From positions 62,001-126,000 of the forward strand of contig NZ_JALJXP010000010.1 of NCBI RefSeq assembly GCF_024170165.1: 64,000 bases of DNA, in the 5' to 3' direction. Below are positions 1 to 12,746 of the stretch, piece by piece. The notes under the pieces were generated by a model. It did no database searches. It was not told the DNA's origin and saw only the letters and a list, made by a program, of their open reading frames with translations. Within the stretch, counting starts at the first letter, position 1. Every line of letters starts with the position of its first letter. The stretch comes from Pseudomonas nitroreducens. Its GTDB lineage: Bacteria; Pseudomonadota; Gammaproteobacteria; Pseudomonadales; Pseudomonadaceae. Both the position numbers and the translations under genes were made by a program.

Positions 1-1764
1 GACGCCGAACTGCACTTCTGGCTGCGCGACACCGGCATCGGCATGACCGCCGAGCAGTGCGGCCGCATGTTCCAGTCGTTCATCCAGGCCGACACCTCCA
101 CGTCGCGGCGCTATGGCGGTACCGGGCTGGGACTGTCGATCTCCAGGAGCCTGGTGGAACTGATGGGCGGACGCATCTGGGTGGAAAGCGAACCGGGCAA
201 GGGCTCGGTGTTCCACTTCCACGCACACTTCGGCATTCCCGAGACTGCCGCACCAAGGCGCATGCTGCGCGCTGACGAACTGCTCGGGGTGCGCGCCCTG
301 GTGGTCGACGACAACGCCTCGGCTCGCGAGATCCTCTCGGGGATGGCGATCAGCTACGGGCTGGAGGTGGACGTCGCACGCAACGGCAGCGAAGCACTGG
401 AATGGATCAGCGAGGCCGAACATCGCCAGTTGCCCTACCACCTGGTGCTGGTGGACTGGCAGATGCCGGGCATGGACGGCATCGAGGTGGTCGCACGCCT
501 GCACGATGGCCACTGCGAAAACGTCCCGGCGGTGATCATGGTCACCGCCTTCGGCCGCGAGGAAGCACTGGAGGCCGCCCAGCAGCGCGGCGTCGAACTG
601 GGCACGGTGCTGACCAAACCGGTGACACCCTCCACCCTGCTGGAATCGATCAACATCGCCCTGGGCAAGCAGAGCGTGGTCGAGCCGCGCAGCCGCGAAC
701 GCCAGAGTGCCACCGACGAAGCCCTGGCCCGGGTCGCCGGCAGCCGGGTGTTGCTGGTGGAGGACAACGAACTGAACCAGGAACTGGCGATGGAGTTGCT
801 GGGAGATGCCGGTATCGAGGTGGTGCTGGCCTGCAACGGCCAGGAAGCGCTGGACCGGCTGGCCGTCGACAGGCGTTTCGACTGCGTGCTGATGGACTGC
901 CAGATGCCGGTGCTCGACGGCTACGCGGCCACCCAGGCGCTGCGCCGGCGCCCGGAGCTGGCGCAACTGCCGATCATCGCCATGACTGCCAACAACATGG
1001 CCGGCGATCGCGAACTGGCGCTGGCGGCCGGCATGAACGACCACATCGCCAAGCCCATCGACCCGCCCGCGATGTTCCTCACCCTGTCGCGCTGGATCGA
1101 GCCGCGGCAGCACCCGGAAACCGCGAGCGCGCCGACCGCACCGCCGGCCGGCCGCTTCGACCTGCCTGGTATCGACAGCCGCGCCGGGCTGGCGACCTGC
1201 GCTGGCAAGGCAGCCCTCTACGAACGCCTCCTGCAGCGCTTCCGCACCAGCTACCGGGACTTCGTCGACGAATTCCGCGCCCTGGATACTGCGAGCGACC
1301 CGACAGCTCGCCGCCGTGCGGCCCATACCTTGCGTGGTGCGGCCGCCAATATCGGCGCCCTGGCGCTGGCCAGGTCCGCCACGGTACTGGAAGACGCCTG
1401 CCAGGGGCCTTCGCCGGAAGAGCTGATCTCGCGACTGCTGTTCGATGTACAGGCGCAGCTGGAGACAGTGCTGACGAGCCTGGAGACTCTCGGCGCCGTG
1501 CCGGCCGCAGAGCCGCCGGCCGCCGCCATGCCCGAGGAGCAGATCGCCGCACTCCTCAAGCAGCTGCACGCCTTGCTGGAGGACAGCGATACCGGCGCCG
1601 GCGAGCTGATCGGGCGTCTGGGCAGCGCCTTCCCGGACGCGCCCCGCGCCGCGCTGCTGCGGGAGATCACCGAAGCCGTCGAAGGCTTCGACTACGAGCG
1701 CGCCCTGGAACAGCTGCAGCGGCTGCTGGACGCGACGCCAGAGCCCCTGCAGCCGCCAGCCTGA
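1..1764 (+). CDS. Hybrid sensor histidine kinase, C-terminal part (HATPase, two receivers, Hpt)
   Basis: The frame is open from base 1, so the 5' end (sensor and dimerisation domains) lies outside the window. Visible domains in order: end of the HATPase_c domain with the G1 box DTGIGM (bases 28-45) and G2 box [10 protein letters not shown] (about 115-144); receiver 1 with phospho-acceptor Asp at bases 454-456 (VDWQMPG); receiver 2 with Asp at 895-897 (LMDCQMP) and a VEDN acidic pocket; and a C-terminal Hpt domain with the phospho-His at 1324-1326 ([13 protein letters not shown]). This is the layout of BarA/GacS-like or Pseudomonas orphan hybrid kinases, which pass phosphate His-Asp-His to a separate regulator. 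No cognate regulator is next to it; the following gene is an IclR regulator on the other strand. The input signal cannot be inferred because the N terminus is missing. Confidence 0.93.
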   Translation, partial: DAELHFWLRDTGIGMTAEQCGRMFQSFIQADTSTSRRYGGTGLGLSISRSLVELMGGRIWVESEPGKGSVFHFHAHFGIPETAAPRRMLRADELLGVRALVVDDNASAREILSGMAISYGLEVDVARNGSEALEWISEAEHRQLPYHLVLVDWQMPGMDGIEVVARLHDGHCENVPAVIMVTAFGREEALEAAQQRGVELGTVLTKPVTPSTLLESINIALGKQSVVEPRSRERQSATDEALARVAGSRVLLVEDNELNQELAMELLGDAGIEVVLACNGQEALDRLAVDRRFDCVLMDCQMPVLDGYAATQALRRRPELAQLPIIAMTANNMAGDRELALAAGMNDHIAKPIDPPAMFLTLSRWIEPRQHPETASAPTAPPAGRFDLPGIDSRAGLATCAGKAALYERLLQRFRTSYRDFVDEFRALDTASDPTARRRAAHTLRGAAANIGALALARSATVLEDACQGPSPEELISRLLFDVQAQLETVLTSLETLGAVPAAEPPAAAMPEEQIAALLKQLHALLEDSDTGAGELIGRLGSAFPDAPRAALLREITEAVEGFDYERALEQLQRLLDATPEPLQPPA

Positions 1765-1774
1765 GCCGGCGGCC

Positions 1775-2551
1775 TCAGAGCGTCCGGATCGAGGTGCTGA
1801 TGGCCCGCGCGCACTCGATGGCCGCCGGCGCCAGGCGGCGTTCGGCGTCCTCGCGGGTCCAGCGGCTGGTGGGCGCCACCACGTGCACCGAAGCCACCGG
1901 CCGCCCCTGGCTGTTGCGCACCGGGGCGGCCACCGCCATGTCGCCGAGGAACAGCTCCTCGCTGTTGATCGCATAGCCCTTGCGGCGAATCTCGGCGATC
2001 TCCGCGAGGATTTCCTCCAGCGAAGTGCGGGTGTACTGGGTGTGGCTCGACAGGTCGCTGCCCTGCAGCAGCTCGAGCACCTCGTCATCGCTCAGCGCAC
2101 TGAGGAAGGCGCGGCCCGAGGCGGTGCAGTACATGGGAATGCGGCTGCCGATGGGCAGGTGGATCGGGATGAATTTCGGCCCGACGAAGCGCGCCACGTA
2201 GAGCATGTCGGTGCGTACCGGCTCGGTGAGGTTGGTGGTCTCGCCAGTAGTCTGCGCCAGCTCGGCGAGGAAGGGATTGGCGACGTCCACCAGGGTGTCG
2301 GCGGCGAGGTAGTTGTAGCCGATCTCCATCACCTGCGGGGTCAGCTGGAAGCGCTTGGTCTGCGGGTGCTTGCTGACGTACCCCAGCGCTTCGAGCGTGT
2401 GGATCATCCGCTGCGCCGAGCTCTTGGTGATGTCGGCGGCCTCGGCCACCTCGGCCAGGTTCATGGTGCGATTGCTCGCATTGAATCCGCGCAGCACGGC
2501 CAGGCCCTTTTCCAGCGACTGATTGAACAGGCTGTTTTCGTTGTCACTCAT
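1775..2551 (-). CDS. IclR family transcriptional regulator
   Basis: 258 aa, the usual IclR length. Residues about 10-75 form the winged helix (SLEKGLAVLRGF, then LAEVAEAADITKSSAQRMIHTLEALGYV), followed by the IclR effector-binding domain (RIPMYCTASGRAFLSAL, then GYAINSEELFLGDMAVAAPVRN). It is transcribed away from the ABC importer that starts at 2729, so it probably regulates that operon and itself from the shared 177-bp gap, which contains two dyads (see 2592-2637). The effector is unknown; an amino acid or amine substrate of the importer would fit. Start chosen at the only upstream ATG compatible with the family N terminus. Confidence 0.9.
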   Translation of the reverse strand: MSDNENSLFNQSLEKGLAVLRGFNASNRTMNLAEVAEAADITKSSAQRMIHTLEALGYVSKHPQTKRFQLTPQVMEIGYNYLAADTLVDVANPFLAELAQTTGETTNLTEPVRTDMLYVARFVGPKFIPIHLPIGSRIPMYCTASGRAFLSALSDDEVLELLQGSDLSSHTQYTRTSLEEILAEIAEIRRKGYAINSEELFLGDMAVAAPVRNSQGRPVASVHVVAPTSRWTREDAERRLAPAAIECARAISTSIRTL

Positions 2552-2591
2552 GTCTCGTCCTTGGCAAGGAACTCGCCTTTATCAGGCATTG

Positions 2592-2637
2592 AATATCGAT
2601 ATGCGATATTTATAAATCTCTTTACGATTCTTGTAAA
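2592..2637. promoter_or_regulatory. Candidate IclR operator dyads in divergent promoter region
   Basis: AT-rich stretch between the IclR gene and the ABC operon. AATATCG (2592-2598) is an exact inverted repeat of CGATATT (2604-2610) with a 5-nt centre. A second dyad, TTTAC (2621-2625) and GTAAA (2633-2637), follows. Size and placement suit an IclR-family operator. The assignment to this regulator is inference. Confidence 0.45.
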
Positions 2638-2728
2638 TCATTTATATTGCAGCCAACGCCTCCTGCCGATACTCGAGGCCATCCATAACGCATAAAGACA
2701 ACAATCCGCGTCAAATGGGAGTTCACCA

Positions 2729-3487
2729 ATGCATCCTCGCCTCCGCGTGTTTTCCTGCGCCCTCGCGCTCGTCGCCAGCTGCGCTGCATCTTTCGCCGCC
2801 CAGGCCGAACCTCTGAAAGTCGGGGCTACCGCCACCGGCGTGCCCTTCACCTTCCTCGACGTCAAGACCAACAGCATCCAGGGCATGATGGTCGACTCCG
2901 CCCAGGCCGTGGCCAAGGCCGGCGGCTTCGAGGTGGAAATCGCCCAGACCACCTTCGCCGCGCTGATTCCTTCGCTCACCGCGAAGAAGATCGACCTGAT
3001 CTCCGCCGCCATGCTGCGCACGCCCGAACGGGAGAAGGTGGTGCAGTACTCCGACCCGGTGTTCGAATACGGCGAGGGCCTGGTGGTACGCGCCGACGAC
3101 GACAAGGCCTACACCAGCATGGATGACTTCAAGGGCGAAGTGGTCGGCGCCCAGGTCGGCACCATCTTCATCGACAAGCTCAACCAGCGCGGCATCTTCA
3201 AGGAAGTGCGCGGCTACGACTCCCTCGCCGACCTCACCCGCGACCTCGCGCTGGGCCGCATCAAGGCCGGCTTCGGCGACCACCCGATCCTCGCCTACCA
3301 GATGGCCAAGGGCACGCTGAAGAAAGTCCGCCTGGTGGACAGCTACCAGCCGCAGATCAAGGGCGAAGTCTGCCTGATCCTGCGCCAGGGCGACCCGCAG
3401 CTGCTCGCCCAGGTCAACCAGGGCATCGCCAGCATCAAGGCCGACGGCACCCTCGCCGCCATCATCGGCAAGTGGCACCTGGACTGA
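2729..3487 (+). CDS. Amino acid/amine ABC transporter periplasmic binding protein
   Basis: 252 aa with a Sec signal peptide (basic MHPRLR, hydrophobic core, cleavage near AAQAEP). The rest is a type-3 solute-binding fold (SBP_bac_3, HisJ/GlnH family): PLKVGATATGVPFTFLD at the start of the mature protein and DLISAAMLRTPEREKVVQYSDP in lobe 1. It captures a polar amino acid or related amine in the periplasm for the permease and ATPase downstream (3598, 4251). About 110 bp separate it from the permease gene, and the same operon ends in an FAD-dependent amine oxidase, suggesting a substrate that is imported and then oxidised. Exact ligand not predictable. Confidence 0.9.
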   Translation: MHPRLRVFSCALALVASCAASFAAQAEPLKVGATATGVPFTFLDVKTNSIQGMMVDSAQAVAKAGGFEVEIAQTTFAALIPSLTAKKIDLISAAMLRTPEREKVVQYSDPVFEYGEGLVVRADDDKAYTSMDDFKGEVVGAQVGTIFIDKLNQRGIFKEVRGYDSLADLTRDLALGRIKAGFGDHPILAYQMAKGTLKKVRLVDSYQPQIKGEVCLILRQGDPQLLAQVNQGIASIKADGTLAAIIGKWHLD

Positions 3488-3597
3488 CGTCCGCCCTTCC
3501 TCACGCCGCTACCAAGACTTACCCGTACCTTTCGCCGGCCCCCGCGCCCGGTGAAGGGTAACGGCCGCCCTCAGATTCACGCTCACGGACACCTCCC

Positions 3598-4250
3598 ATG
3601 TTTCTCCAGAATGCTCTGGACTTCCTGCCCATTCTCCTGAGTGGCGCGGTGGTCACCGTGCAGGTCACGATTGCGTCCTTCCTGCTCAGCTCGCTCATCG
3701 GCCTGGCCTTCGCCCTGATGATGGTGTCGAAAGTCCGCGCCGTGGCGCTGTTCGGCATCTCCGTGGTCAACGTGATCCGCGGCCTGCCGATCATCGTGCA
3801 GCTGTTCTACATCTACTTCGTGCTGCCGGACTTCGGCGTGCAGCTTTCCGCCATGCAGGCCGGCATCATCGGCCTGGGCATCGCCTACTCGGCGTACCAG
3901 GCGGAGAACTTCCGCGCCGGCATCCAGGCCATCCAGCAGGGCCAGATCGAAGCCGCCGAGTCACTGGGCATGCGCGGTCCGATGATCATGCGCCGGGTGG
4001 TGCTGCCGCAGGCCTTCCGCATCGCCCTGCCGCCCTACGGCAACACCCTGGTGATGATGCTCAAGGACTCCTCGCTGGTGTCCACCATCACCGTGGCCGA
4101 GATGACCCGCGCCGGCCAGCTGATCGCCTCCTCGACCTTCGAGAACATGACCGTCTACACCCTGGTCGCCCTGCTCTACCTGGCCCTGAGCCTGCCGCTG
4201 TCGTACGCCCTGCGCCGCCTCGAAGCGCGCATCGCCACGAGGAAGAAAGC

Positions 4251-4254
<4 letters not shown>
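3598..4254 (+). CDS. Amino acid ABC transporter permease (HisM/GlnP family)
   Basis: 218 aa inner-membrane protein with about five hydrophobic segments. The family EAA loop is visible as [32 protein letters not shown] (about residues 120-150), the site that docks the ATPase. Only one permease gene is present, so the transporter probably uses a homodimer, as in GlnP-type systems. Its end overlaps the ATPase gene start (ATGA), consistent with translational coupling. Confidence 0.92.
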
Positions 4255-4990
<736 letters not shown>

Positions 4991-4994
<4 letters not shown>

Positions 4995-6277
4995 ACGCCC
5001 AGCCCCTGGCACTGCCGCCCTCGCTCTGGGCAGCCACTGCGAACGCCGGCCCGGCCACGCCGGCGCTGGCTGAGAACAAGCAGGTCGACGTCGCCATCGT
5101 CGGCGCCGGCTACACCGGGCTGGTCACCGCCCTGCACCTGGCCCGCAACGGCGTGCGGGTCTGCGTGCTGGATGCCGGCGAGCCGGGCTGGGGCGCTTCC
5201 GGGCGCAACGGCGGGCAGGTGATCCCCGGCCTCAAGCATGACCCGGATGACCTGCGCCGGATGTTCGGCGGCGACAAGGCCGAGCGCCTGATCGAAGTCG
5301 CCGGCGGTGCGGCCGATGAAGTCTTCGAGCTGATCCGCCGCTACGACATCGACTGCGAAGCCACCCGCAAGGGCTGGATCCAGCCCGCCGCCTCGCCGGC
5401 CGCCCTGCGCGCCATCGAGAAGCGCGCCGAACAATGGCGCCAGCGCGGCGTGCCGGTGGAGATGCTGGACAAATCCAGCGTCGCACAACGCATCGGCAGC
5501 AATGACTACCTCGGCGCCTGGGTCGACCCGCGCGCCGGCAGCGTCCAGCCGCTGAGCTACGTGCGCGGGCTGGCCCGTGCTGCGCTGAACGAAGGCGCTG
5601 CTGTCCACGGCCATACCCGTGTGAGTGACCTGCGTCGTCACGGCAGCGGCTGGCAACTCGGCACCGACAGTGGGCACAGCGTGACCGCCGAACGGCTGAT
5701 CCTCGCCACCAACGGCTACACCGATGACCTCTGGCCGAAACTGCGGCAGACGGTGATCGCCGCCAACAGCTTCATCGTCGCCACCAGGCCCCTGCCGGAC
5801 CACCTGCGGCGCAGCGTGCTGCCCAATGGCGAAGTCTGCTCGGATGCGCGGCGGCTGCTGCTGTACTTCAAGCAGGACGCCCGTGGCCGGCTGTTGCTGG
5901 GCGGTCGCGGGCCGTTCGCCGAGCCGCGTTCGCCCGGCGACTGGCTGCACCTCAAGCGCTCGCTGCTGGGGCTGTTCCCGCAGCTGGCCGAGGTCGAGTT
6001 CGAGTACCAGTGGAGTGGCCGCGTGGCGCTGACCCCGGACTTCATGCCGCGGCTGCACGAACCGGCGCCGAACCTGAGCATCCTGCTGGGCTACAACGGT
6101 CGCGGCATCGCCATGGCGTCCACCCTCGGCCGGCACCTGGCGGAACGCCTGCTGGACCGTGAGAAGGACTTCCCCTTCCCGGTCACGCCGGTACGGCCGA
6201 TTCCTTTCCACGGCCTGCAGCGCCTGTACCTGGGCGTGGGTATCGCCTGGTACCGCCTGCTCGACGCCGTTCTCTGA
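4991..6277 (+). CDS. FAD-dependent amine oxidase (DAO/PuuB-PauB-like)
   Basis: 428 aa, DAO-fold flavoprotein. The FAD dinucleotide motif [21 protein letters not shown] is near residue 30, followed by [15 protein letters not shown], typical of gamma-glutamylputrescine oxidase (PuuB/PauB) relatives, and a C-terminal [17 protein letters not shown]-contact motif. The start at 4991 overlaps the ATPase stop; a longer upstream open frame exists but would run inside the ATPase gene. Probable reaction: FAD- and O2-dependent deamination of an imported amine or N-glutamylated amine. The specific substrate is inferred only from family and context. It resembles the oxidases at 11118 and 40158. Confidence 0.88.
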
Positions 6278-6299
6278 CGAGTCCCGGCCTGACGCCTTG

Positions 6300-7073
6300 T
6301 CAGGCCGGACTGCCTTCCTGCAGCGCCGCCAGGTAAGCGCGTGGCGGCTGCCCGGTGTGCTCGCGGAAGCAGCGGTAGAACACCGACAGCGAATTGAAGC
6401 CCACGGCGAACGCCAGTTCATCGATGCGCGCTGCCGGCTCCTCGCGCAGGCGCTCCAGCAGATGGCCGATGCGCGCCTGGTTCAGGTAGCGGTAGAAGCT
6501 CTGCCCGAGCACCTGGTTGAGCAGGTAGGAAATCTGGTTGCGCGTGTAGCCGGTCGCCCGCGCCAGGCGTTCCAGGTCCATCTCCGGGTCAAGATAAGGA
6601 TGGGCGCTGCCGAAGTAGGATTCGATATCCAGCAGCATCTTCCCCACCTGGGCGGAGTTCAGGCCCAGGCGGCGCTGGTCCTTGACGCCCTCCTCGCGCT
6701 GCTCGCGCACTGGCGTGGCGTACTCGTGGACGCGCCAGATCAGCCCGTCGCGCACGGTGATCGCCTCGCTGGCACGGAACGAGGCCAGCCGGCTGCTGCG
6801 CCGCAGCGTCAGGCGCGAACGGTACTGGATGAACGCGGTGTCGCCATCGGCGCGAATCTGGTCGATGTGCTCGATATGGTGCTGCGGGCTGCGCGGCATC
6901 GCTGTGCGGATGTAGCCGGGCAGTTCGCTGGCGGGGATTTCCAGGTCGTTGTAGAAGTCGCAGTACTGCACCTGCGGATGGAACATCGCCAGCACGCCCT
7001 CGACGTCGCGGTTCATCCAGCACTGGTGGTAGCGCGTGACCACTTCGCGGGTGCGCTCGGTTTCATCGTTCAT
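6300..7073 (-). CDS. AraC family regulator with N-terminal NTF2/SnoaL-like domain
   Basis: 258 aa. Residues about 1-130 (MNDETERTREVVTRYHQCW, then DVEGVLAMFHPQVQYCDFYND and WRVHEY) have the pattern of an NTF2/SnoaL-like small-ligand cone. Residues about 155-255 are an AraC double helix-turn-helix (LARATGYTRNQISYLLNQVLGQSFYRYLNQARI, then ELAFAVGFNSLSVFYRCFREHTGQPP). Start set at 7073 because GGAGGG stands 7 nt upstream; a 25-residue longer frame exists without support. The gene lies between the two polyamine clusters and is divergent from the SpuD-like gene at 7295, so it is a candidate regulator of both, with the amine or a metabolite as ligand (inference). Confidence 0.82.
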   Translation of the reverse strand: MNDETERTREVVTRYHQCWMNRDVEGVLAMFHPQVQYCDFYNDLEIPASELPGYIRTAMPRSPQHHIEHIDQIRADGDTAFIQYRSRLTLRRSSRLASFRASEAITVRDGLIWRVHEYATPVREQREEGVKDQRRLGLNSAQVGKMLLDIESYFGSAHPYLDPEMDLERLARATGYTRNQISYLLNQVLGQSFYRYLNQARIGHLLERLREEPAARIDELAFAVGFNSLSVFYRCFREHTGQPPRAYLAALQEGSPA

Positions 7074-7294
7074 GGTTTTCCCTCCGCCTGGGCCGCAGCG
7101 TAAGGCGCAGGCTGCGCGCTGCACAGTGCCGCGGGTCCGCAGCAGCATCGCCGATTCCGCCCGTGCACGGAAGAACGACGCAAAGCCGCGCCGCGCCTAG
7201 TTTTCGGCCAGGGCCGAAAACAACAGAACAAGGCCCGTTTCCCACCTGCCGATCGCATTGGCGCCGCGCTAGCCGGCGTCCTCCAGGAGTGAAG

Positions 7295-8389
7295 ATGAAC
7301 AAGCGTGCTTTGGGTTGTCTGGCCGGCCTGCTGGCCGGTGCCGCGTTGCCGGTGCTGGCGGCGCCGCAAGAGGTGCATTTCGCCAACTGGGCCGACTACA
7401 TCGGGCCGACCGTACTGGCGGACTTCCAGAAGGAAACCGGAATCAAGGTGGTGCTCGACGCCTTCGAATCCGACGAAGTGCTGGAAGCCAAGCTGCTCAC
7501 CGGGCATTCCGGCTTCGATGTGGTGGTGCCCTCGGCGGACTTCCTCGCCCGCCAGCTCAAGGCCGGCGTCTACCGTCCGCTGGACGACGCGCTGCTGCCC
7601 AACCGCAAGAACCTCGACCCCGACCTGCTGGCCCGCGTGGCCCAGTCCGACCCGGGCAACCGCTTCGCCGTGCCCTACCTCTGGGGCACCGTCGGCATCG
7701 GCTACAACCCGGTCAAGGTCAAGGCCGCGCTGGGCGCCGACGCGCCGCTGGACTCCTGGGACCTGGTGTTCAAGCCGGAGAACCTGGCCAGGCTCAAGGG
7801 CTGCGGCGTGGCCTTCCTCGACTCGCCGGCGAAGATCCTGCCGCTGGCCCTGCACTACCTGGGCAAGGACCCGAACAGCAACAACCCGGCGGACTACGAA
7901 GCCGGCACCAGGCTGCTGGAAAGCCTGAAGTCCTCGGTCACCTACTTCAGCTCCACCAAGTACATCGCCGACCTCGCCAACAGCAACATCTGCGTGGCCA
8001 TCGGCTTCTCCGGCGACGTGCTGCAGGCGCAGAAGACCGCACAGGAAGCCGGCGGCTCGGTGGACGTCGAGTACAGCGTGCCGAAGGAAGGCACCAACAT
8101 CTGGTTCGACAACCTGGCCATCCCCAAGGACGCGCGCAACCCCGAGGGTGCCCATGCCTTCATCAACTACCTGATGCGCCCGGACGTGATCGCCAGGACC
8201 AGCGACTACCTGCACTACGCCAACGCCAACGTGCCGGCCAAGGCGCTGATGGACCCGAAAGTCCGCGAAAATCCGGCGGTCTACCCCAACGCCGAACTGG
8301 TCAAGGGCATGTACGTCAGCCTGCCGCCGAGCCCGTCGATCCTGCGCCTGATCACCCGCAACTGGAGCCGGATCAAGTCCGGGGTCTGA
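7295..8389 (+). CDS. Polyamine-binding periplasmic protein (PotF/SpuD-like)
   Basis: 364 aa with a signal peptide (MNKRALGCLAGLLAGAALPVLAA). The mature part has the PotF/SpuD pattern: VHFANWADYIGPTVLADFQKETGIKVVLDAFESDE, SGFDVVVPSADFLARQL, YLWGTVGIGYNP and CVAIGFSGDVLQA. It binds putrescine or spermidine-type polyamines for an ABC importer. Start at 7295 chosen for the AGGAG ribosome site at 7285; the frame stays open upstream. No PotGHI-type permease is in the window, so it must use a transporter encoded elsewhere. It is paralogous to the protein at 10018. Confidence 0.93.
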   Translation: MNKRALGCLAGLLAGAALPVLAAPQEVHFANWADYIGPTVLADFQKETGIKVVLDAFESDEVLEAKLLTGHSGFDVVVPSADFLARQLKAGVYRPLDDALLPNRKNLDPDLLARVAQSDPGNRFAVPYLWGTVGIGYNPVKVKAALGADAPLDSWDLVFKPENLARLKGCGVAFLDSPAKILPLALHYLGKDPNSNNPADYEAGTRLLESLKSSVTYFSSTKYIADLANSNICVAIGFSGDVLQAQKTAQEAGGSVDVEYSVPKEGTNIWFDNLAIPKDARNPEGAHAFINYLMRPDVIARTSDYLHYANANVPAKALMDPKVRENPAVYPNAELVKGMYVSLPPSPSILRLITRNWSRIKSGV

Positions 8390-8413
8390 TTCCCGACACC
8401 TCCACTTCTTCGC

Positions 8414-8448
8414 AACAGCCCCGGCCGCCCCTGGCGCCCGGGGCTGTT
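8414..8448 (+). terminator. Hairpin terminator after the SpuD-like gene
   Basis: AACAGCCCCGG (8414-8424) pairs perfectly over 11 bp with CCGGGGCTGTT (8438-8448), 24 bp after the stop codon. The following sequence is only weakly T-rich, so efficiency is uncertain. Confidence 0.6.
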
Positions 8449-8617
8449 CTGCATTCGAACGGGCGCCTTTTTCACGGCGATTCCCAAGCCTTGCGGAAAG
8501 TGGATAGAACGCGGTCGTGCCTCCGGCCGACACTAGCCTCGCTGGCAGCAACACGCTGCACGTGCACCCATTACAAAATCCCCCTTTTATAAAATCAAAA
8601 AAACGCCCGAGGCTTGT

Positions 8618-11103
<2,486 letters not shown>

Positions 11104-11117
11104 AACGAGAAAGCGCC

Positions 11118-12413
11118 ATGAAGCACACCGAGGAGCACGCCGCGTCCTACTACGCCGCGACCGCCCGCGACCGTCAGCAGTACCCTTCCCTCGCGGGGGA
11201 GGTGCGTGCGGATGTCTGCGTGATCGGCGGCGGCTTCACCGGCGTGAACGCGGCCCTGGAGCTGGCCCGCAAGGGCCACTCCGTGGTGCTGCTGGAAGCC
11301 CGGCGCATCGGCTGGGGCGCCAGCGGGCGCAATGGCGGGCAGCTGATCCGTGGCATCGGCCACGACGTCAGCGGCTTCGCCAAATACGTCGGCGAGGAAG
11401 GCGTGCACTACCTCGAGCAGGCGGGTGTCGATTCGGTGGCCCTGGTCGCCGAGCGCATCCGTGAGCTGGATATCGAGTGCGACCTGCGCTGGGGCTTCTG
11501 CGAGCTGGCCAATACCCCGGCGCAGTACACCGCGATGGTCCGCGAGCAGGAGTCGCTGAGCACCTCGGACTACCCGCACGAGACCCGTCTGGTGCCGCCG
11601 GAGCGCATGCGCGAAGTGGTCGCCAGCGACCTCTATGCGGGCGGGCACATCGACATGGGCTCGGGCCACCTGCATCCGCTCGACCTGGTGAAGGGCGAGG
11701 CGCGCGCGGCCAAGGCCTTCGGTGCGCAGATCTTCGAGCAGAGCCCGGTGCTGCGCATCGAGCACGGCACCACTGCCGTGGTGCACTGCGCCCAGGGCCG
11801 CGTACTGGCAAAGACCCTGGTGCTCGGCTGCAACGCGCACCTGGAGGAGCTGGAACCCAGGCTCACCGGCAAGGTACTGCCCGCCGGTAGCTACGTGGTG
11901 ACGACCGAGCCACTGTCCGAGGAACTGGCAGCGCAGCTGATCCCGCAGAACATGGCGCTGTGCGACCAGAAGGTGGGGCTGGACTACTACCGCCTGACGG
12001 CCGACCGCCGCCTGCTGTTCGGCGGCGCCTGCCACTACTCCGGGCGCGACCCGGCGGACATCGGTGCCTACATGCGGCCAAAGGTGCTCAAGGTGTTCCC
12101 GCAGCTGCAGCAGGTGAAGCTCGACTACCAGTGGGGTGGCATGATCGGCATCACCGCCAATCGCTTCCCCCAGGTCGGCCGGCTGAAGAGCCACCCCAAC
12201 GTGTACTTCGCCCAGGGCTATTCCGGCCACGGGCTGAACGTCACGCACTGGTCGGCCAGGCTGCTCGCCGAAGCCATCCACCAGGGCGAAAGCAAGGGAC
12301 TGGACCTGTTCAGCGCCGTGCCGCACCTGACCTTCCCCGGAGGCAAACTGCTGCGCTCGCCGCTGCTGGCACTGGGCATGGCATGGTATCGGGTGCGGGA
12401 ATTGCTGGGCTGA
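11118..12413 (+). CDS. FAD-dependent gamma-glutamylpolyamine oxidase (PuuB/PauB-like)
   Basis: 431 aa from this start. FAD-binding [36 protein letters not shown] and a C-terminal GYSGHGLNVTHW motif mark the PuuB/PauB branch of DAO oxidoreductases. Next to a glutamylpolyamine synthetase and a polyamine-binding protein, it most likely oxidises gamma-glutamyl-polyamine to the aldehyde. An ATG at 11100 overlaps the previous stop, but 11118 has the better upstream purine stretch (GAGAAAG). Followed by a REP cluster. Confidence 0.9.
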   Translation: MKHTEEHAASYYAATARDRQQYPSLAGEVRADVCVIGGGFTGVNAALELARKGHSVVLLEARRIGWGASGRNGGQLIRGIGHDVSGFAKYVGEEGVHYLEQAGVDSVALVAERIRELDIECDLRWGFCELANTPAQYTAMVREQESLSTSDYPHETRLVPPERMREVVASDLYAGGHIDMGSGHLHPLDLVKGEARAAKAFGAQIFEQSPVLRIEHGTTAVVHCAQGRVLAKTLVLGCNAHLEELEPRLTGKVLPAGSYVVTTEPLSEELAAQLIPQNMALCDQKVGLDYYRLTADRRLLFGGACHYSGRDPADIGAYMRPKVLKVFPQLQQVKLDYQWGGMIGITANRFPQVGRLKSHPNVYFAQGYSGHGLNVTHWSARLLAEAIHQGESKGLDLFSAVPHLTFPGGKLLRSPLLALGMAWYRVRELLG

Positions 12414-12430
12414 TCGGCGTCGCCGGATGC

Positions 12431-12502
12431 CAATCGCGGACGGAGTCCGCTCCTACGTAGCCGTCCAGCGCAGGAGCGGACTTTGTCCGCGATGATTCAT
12501 CG
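12431..12502. repeat. REP palindrome copy 1 (72 nt, duplicated at 12747)
   Basis: Two back-to-back inverted cores, CGGAGTCCGCTCCTACG and GGAGCGGACTTTGTCCGCG, ending in GATGATTCATCG. It is almost identical to 12747-12818. This is the arrangement of Pseudomonas REP doublets in intergenic DNA. Confidence 0.85.
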
Positions 12503-12552
12503 GCTGCTGCGTCTCACGCGATACGCGCCCGCATCCTTGAAATCACTCGCCC

Positions 12553-12625
12553 CGTAGGGCGCATAACCCGGAACGGGTTATCCGCCGCAATGGCGGATAA
12601 CGCCACAGGCGTTATGCGCCCTACG
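12553..12625. repeat. Second palindromic repeat family (GTAGGGCGCATAAC type)
   Basis: CGTAGGGCGCATAAC at the left pairs with GTTATGCGCCCTACG at the right. Internal arms AACGGGTTATCCGCC and GGCGGATAACG make a multi-hairpin unit. Related copies occur at 34406-34483, 47133-47173 and, degenerate, near 17840-17880. Confidence 0.8.
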
Positions 12626-12645
12626 TGTTGCATCGGTGCCAAGCG

Positions 12646-12719
12646 GGTTCGCGAGCAAGCTCGCTCCTACAAGGTCGGCTCCGGTGCGCTCTTCGTAGGA
12701 GCGAGCTTGCTCGCGAACC
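12646..12719. repeat. REPIN-like inverted pair (GGTTCGCGAGCAAGCTCGCTCCTAC type)
   Basis: The left REP, starting GGTTCGCGAGCAAGCTCGCT at 12646, is inverted exactly at 12695-12719, separated by 24 nt. The same pair recurs at 48358-48438 and 55212-55283. Such pairs are mobilised in trans by RAYT transposases elsewhere in Pseudomonas genomes; none is present here. Confidence 0.85.
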
Positions 12720-12746
12720 AGGCCCAACATCGAAGTAACCGGATAG

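Noticed and set aside
8545-8570. Possible sigma-54 promoter (TGGCA...CTGCA) before the glutamylpolyamine synthetase gene
   Set aside because: The GG-to-GC spacing is 14 rather than the required 12.
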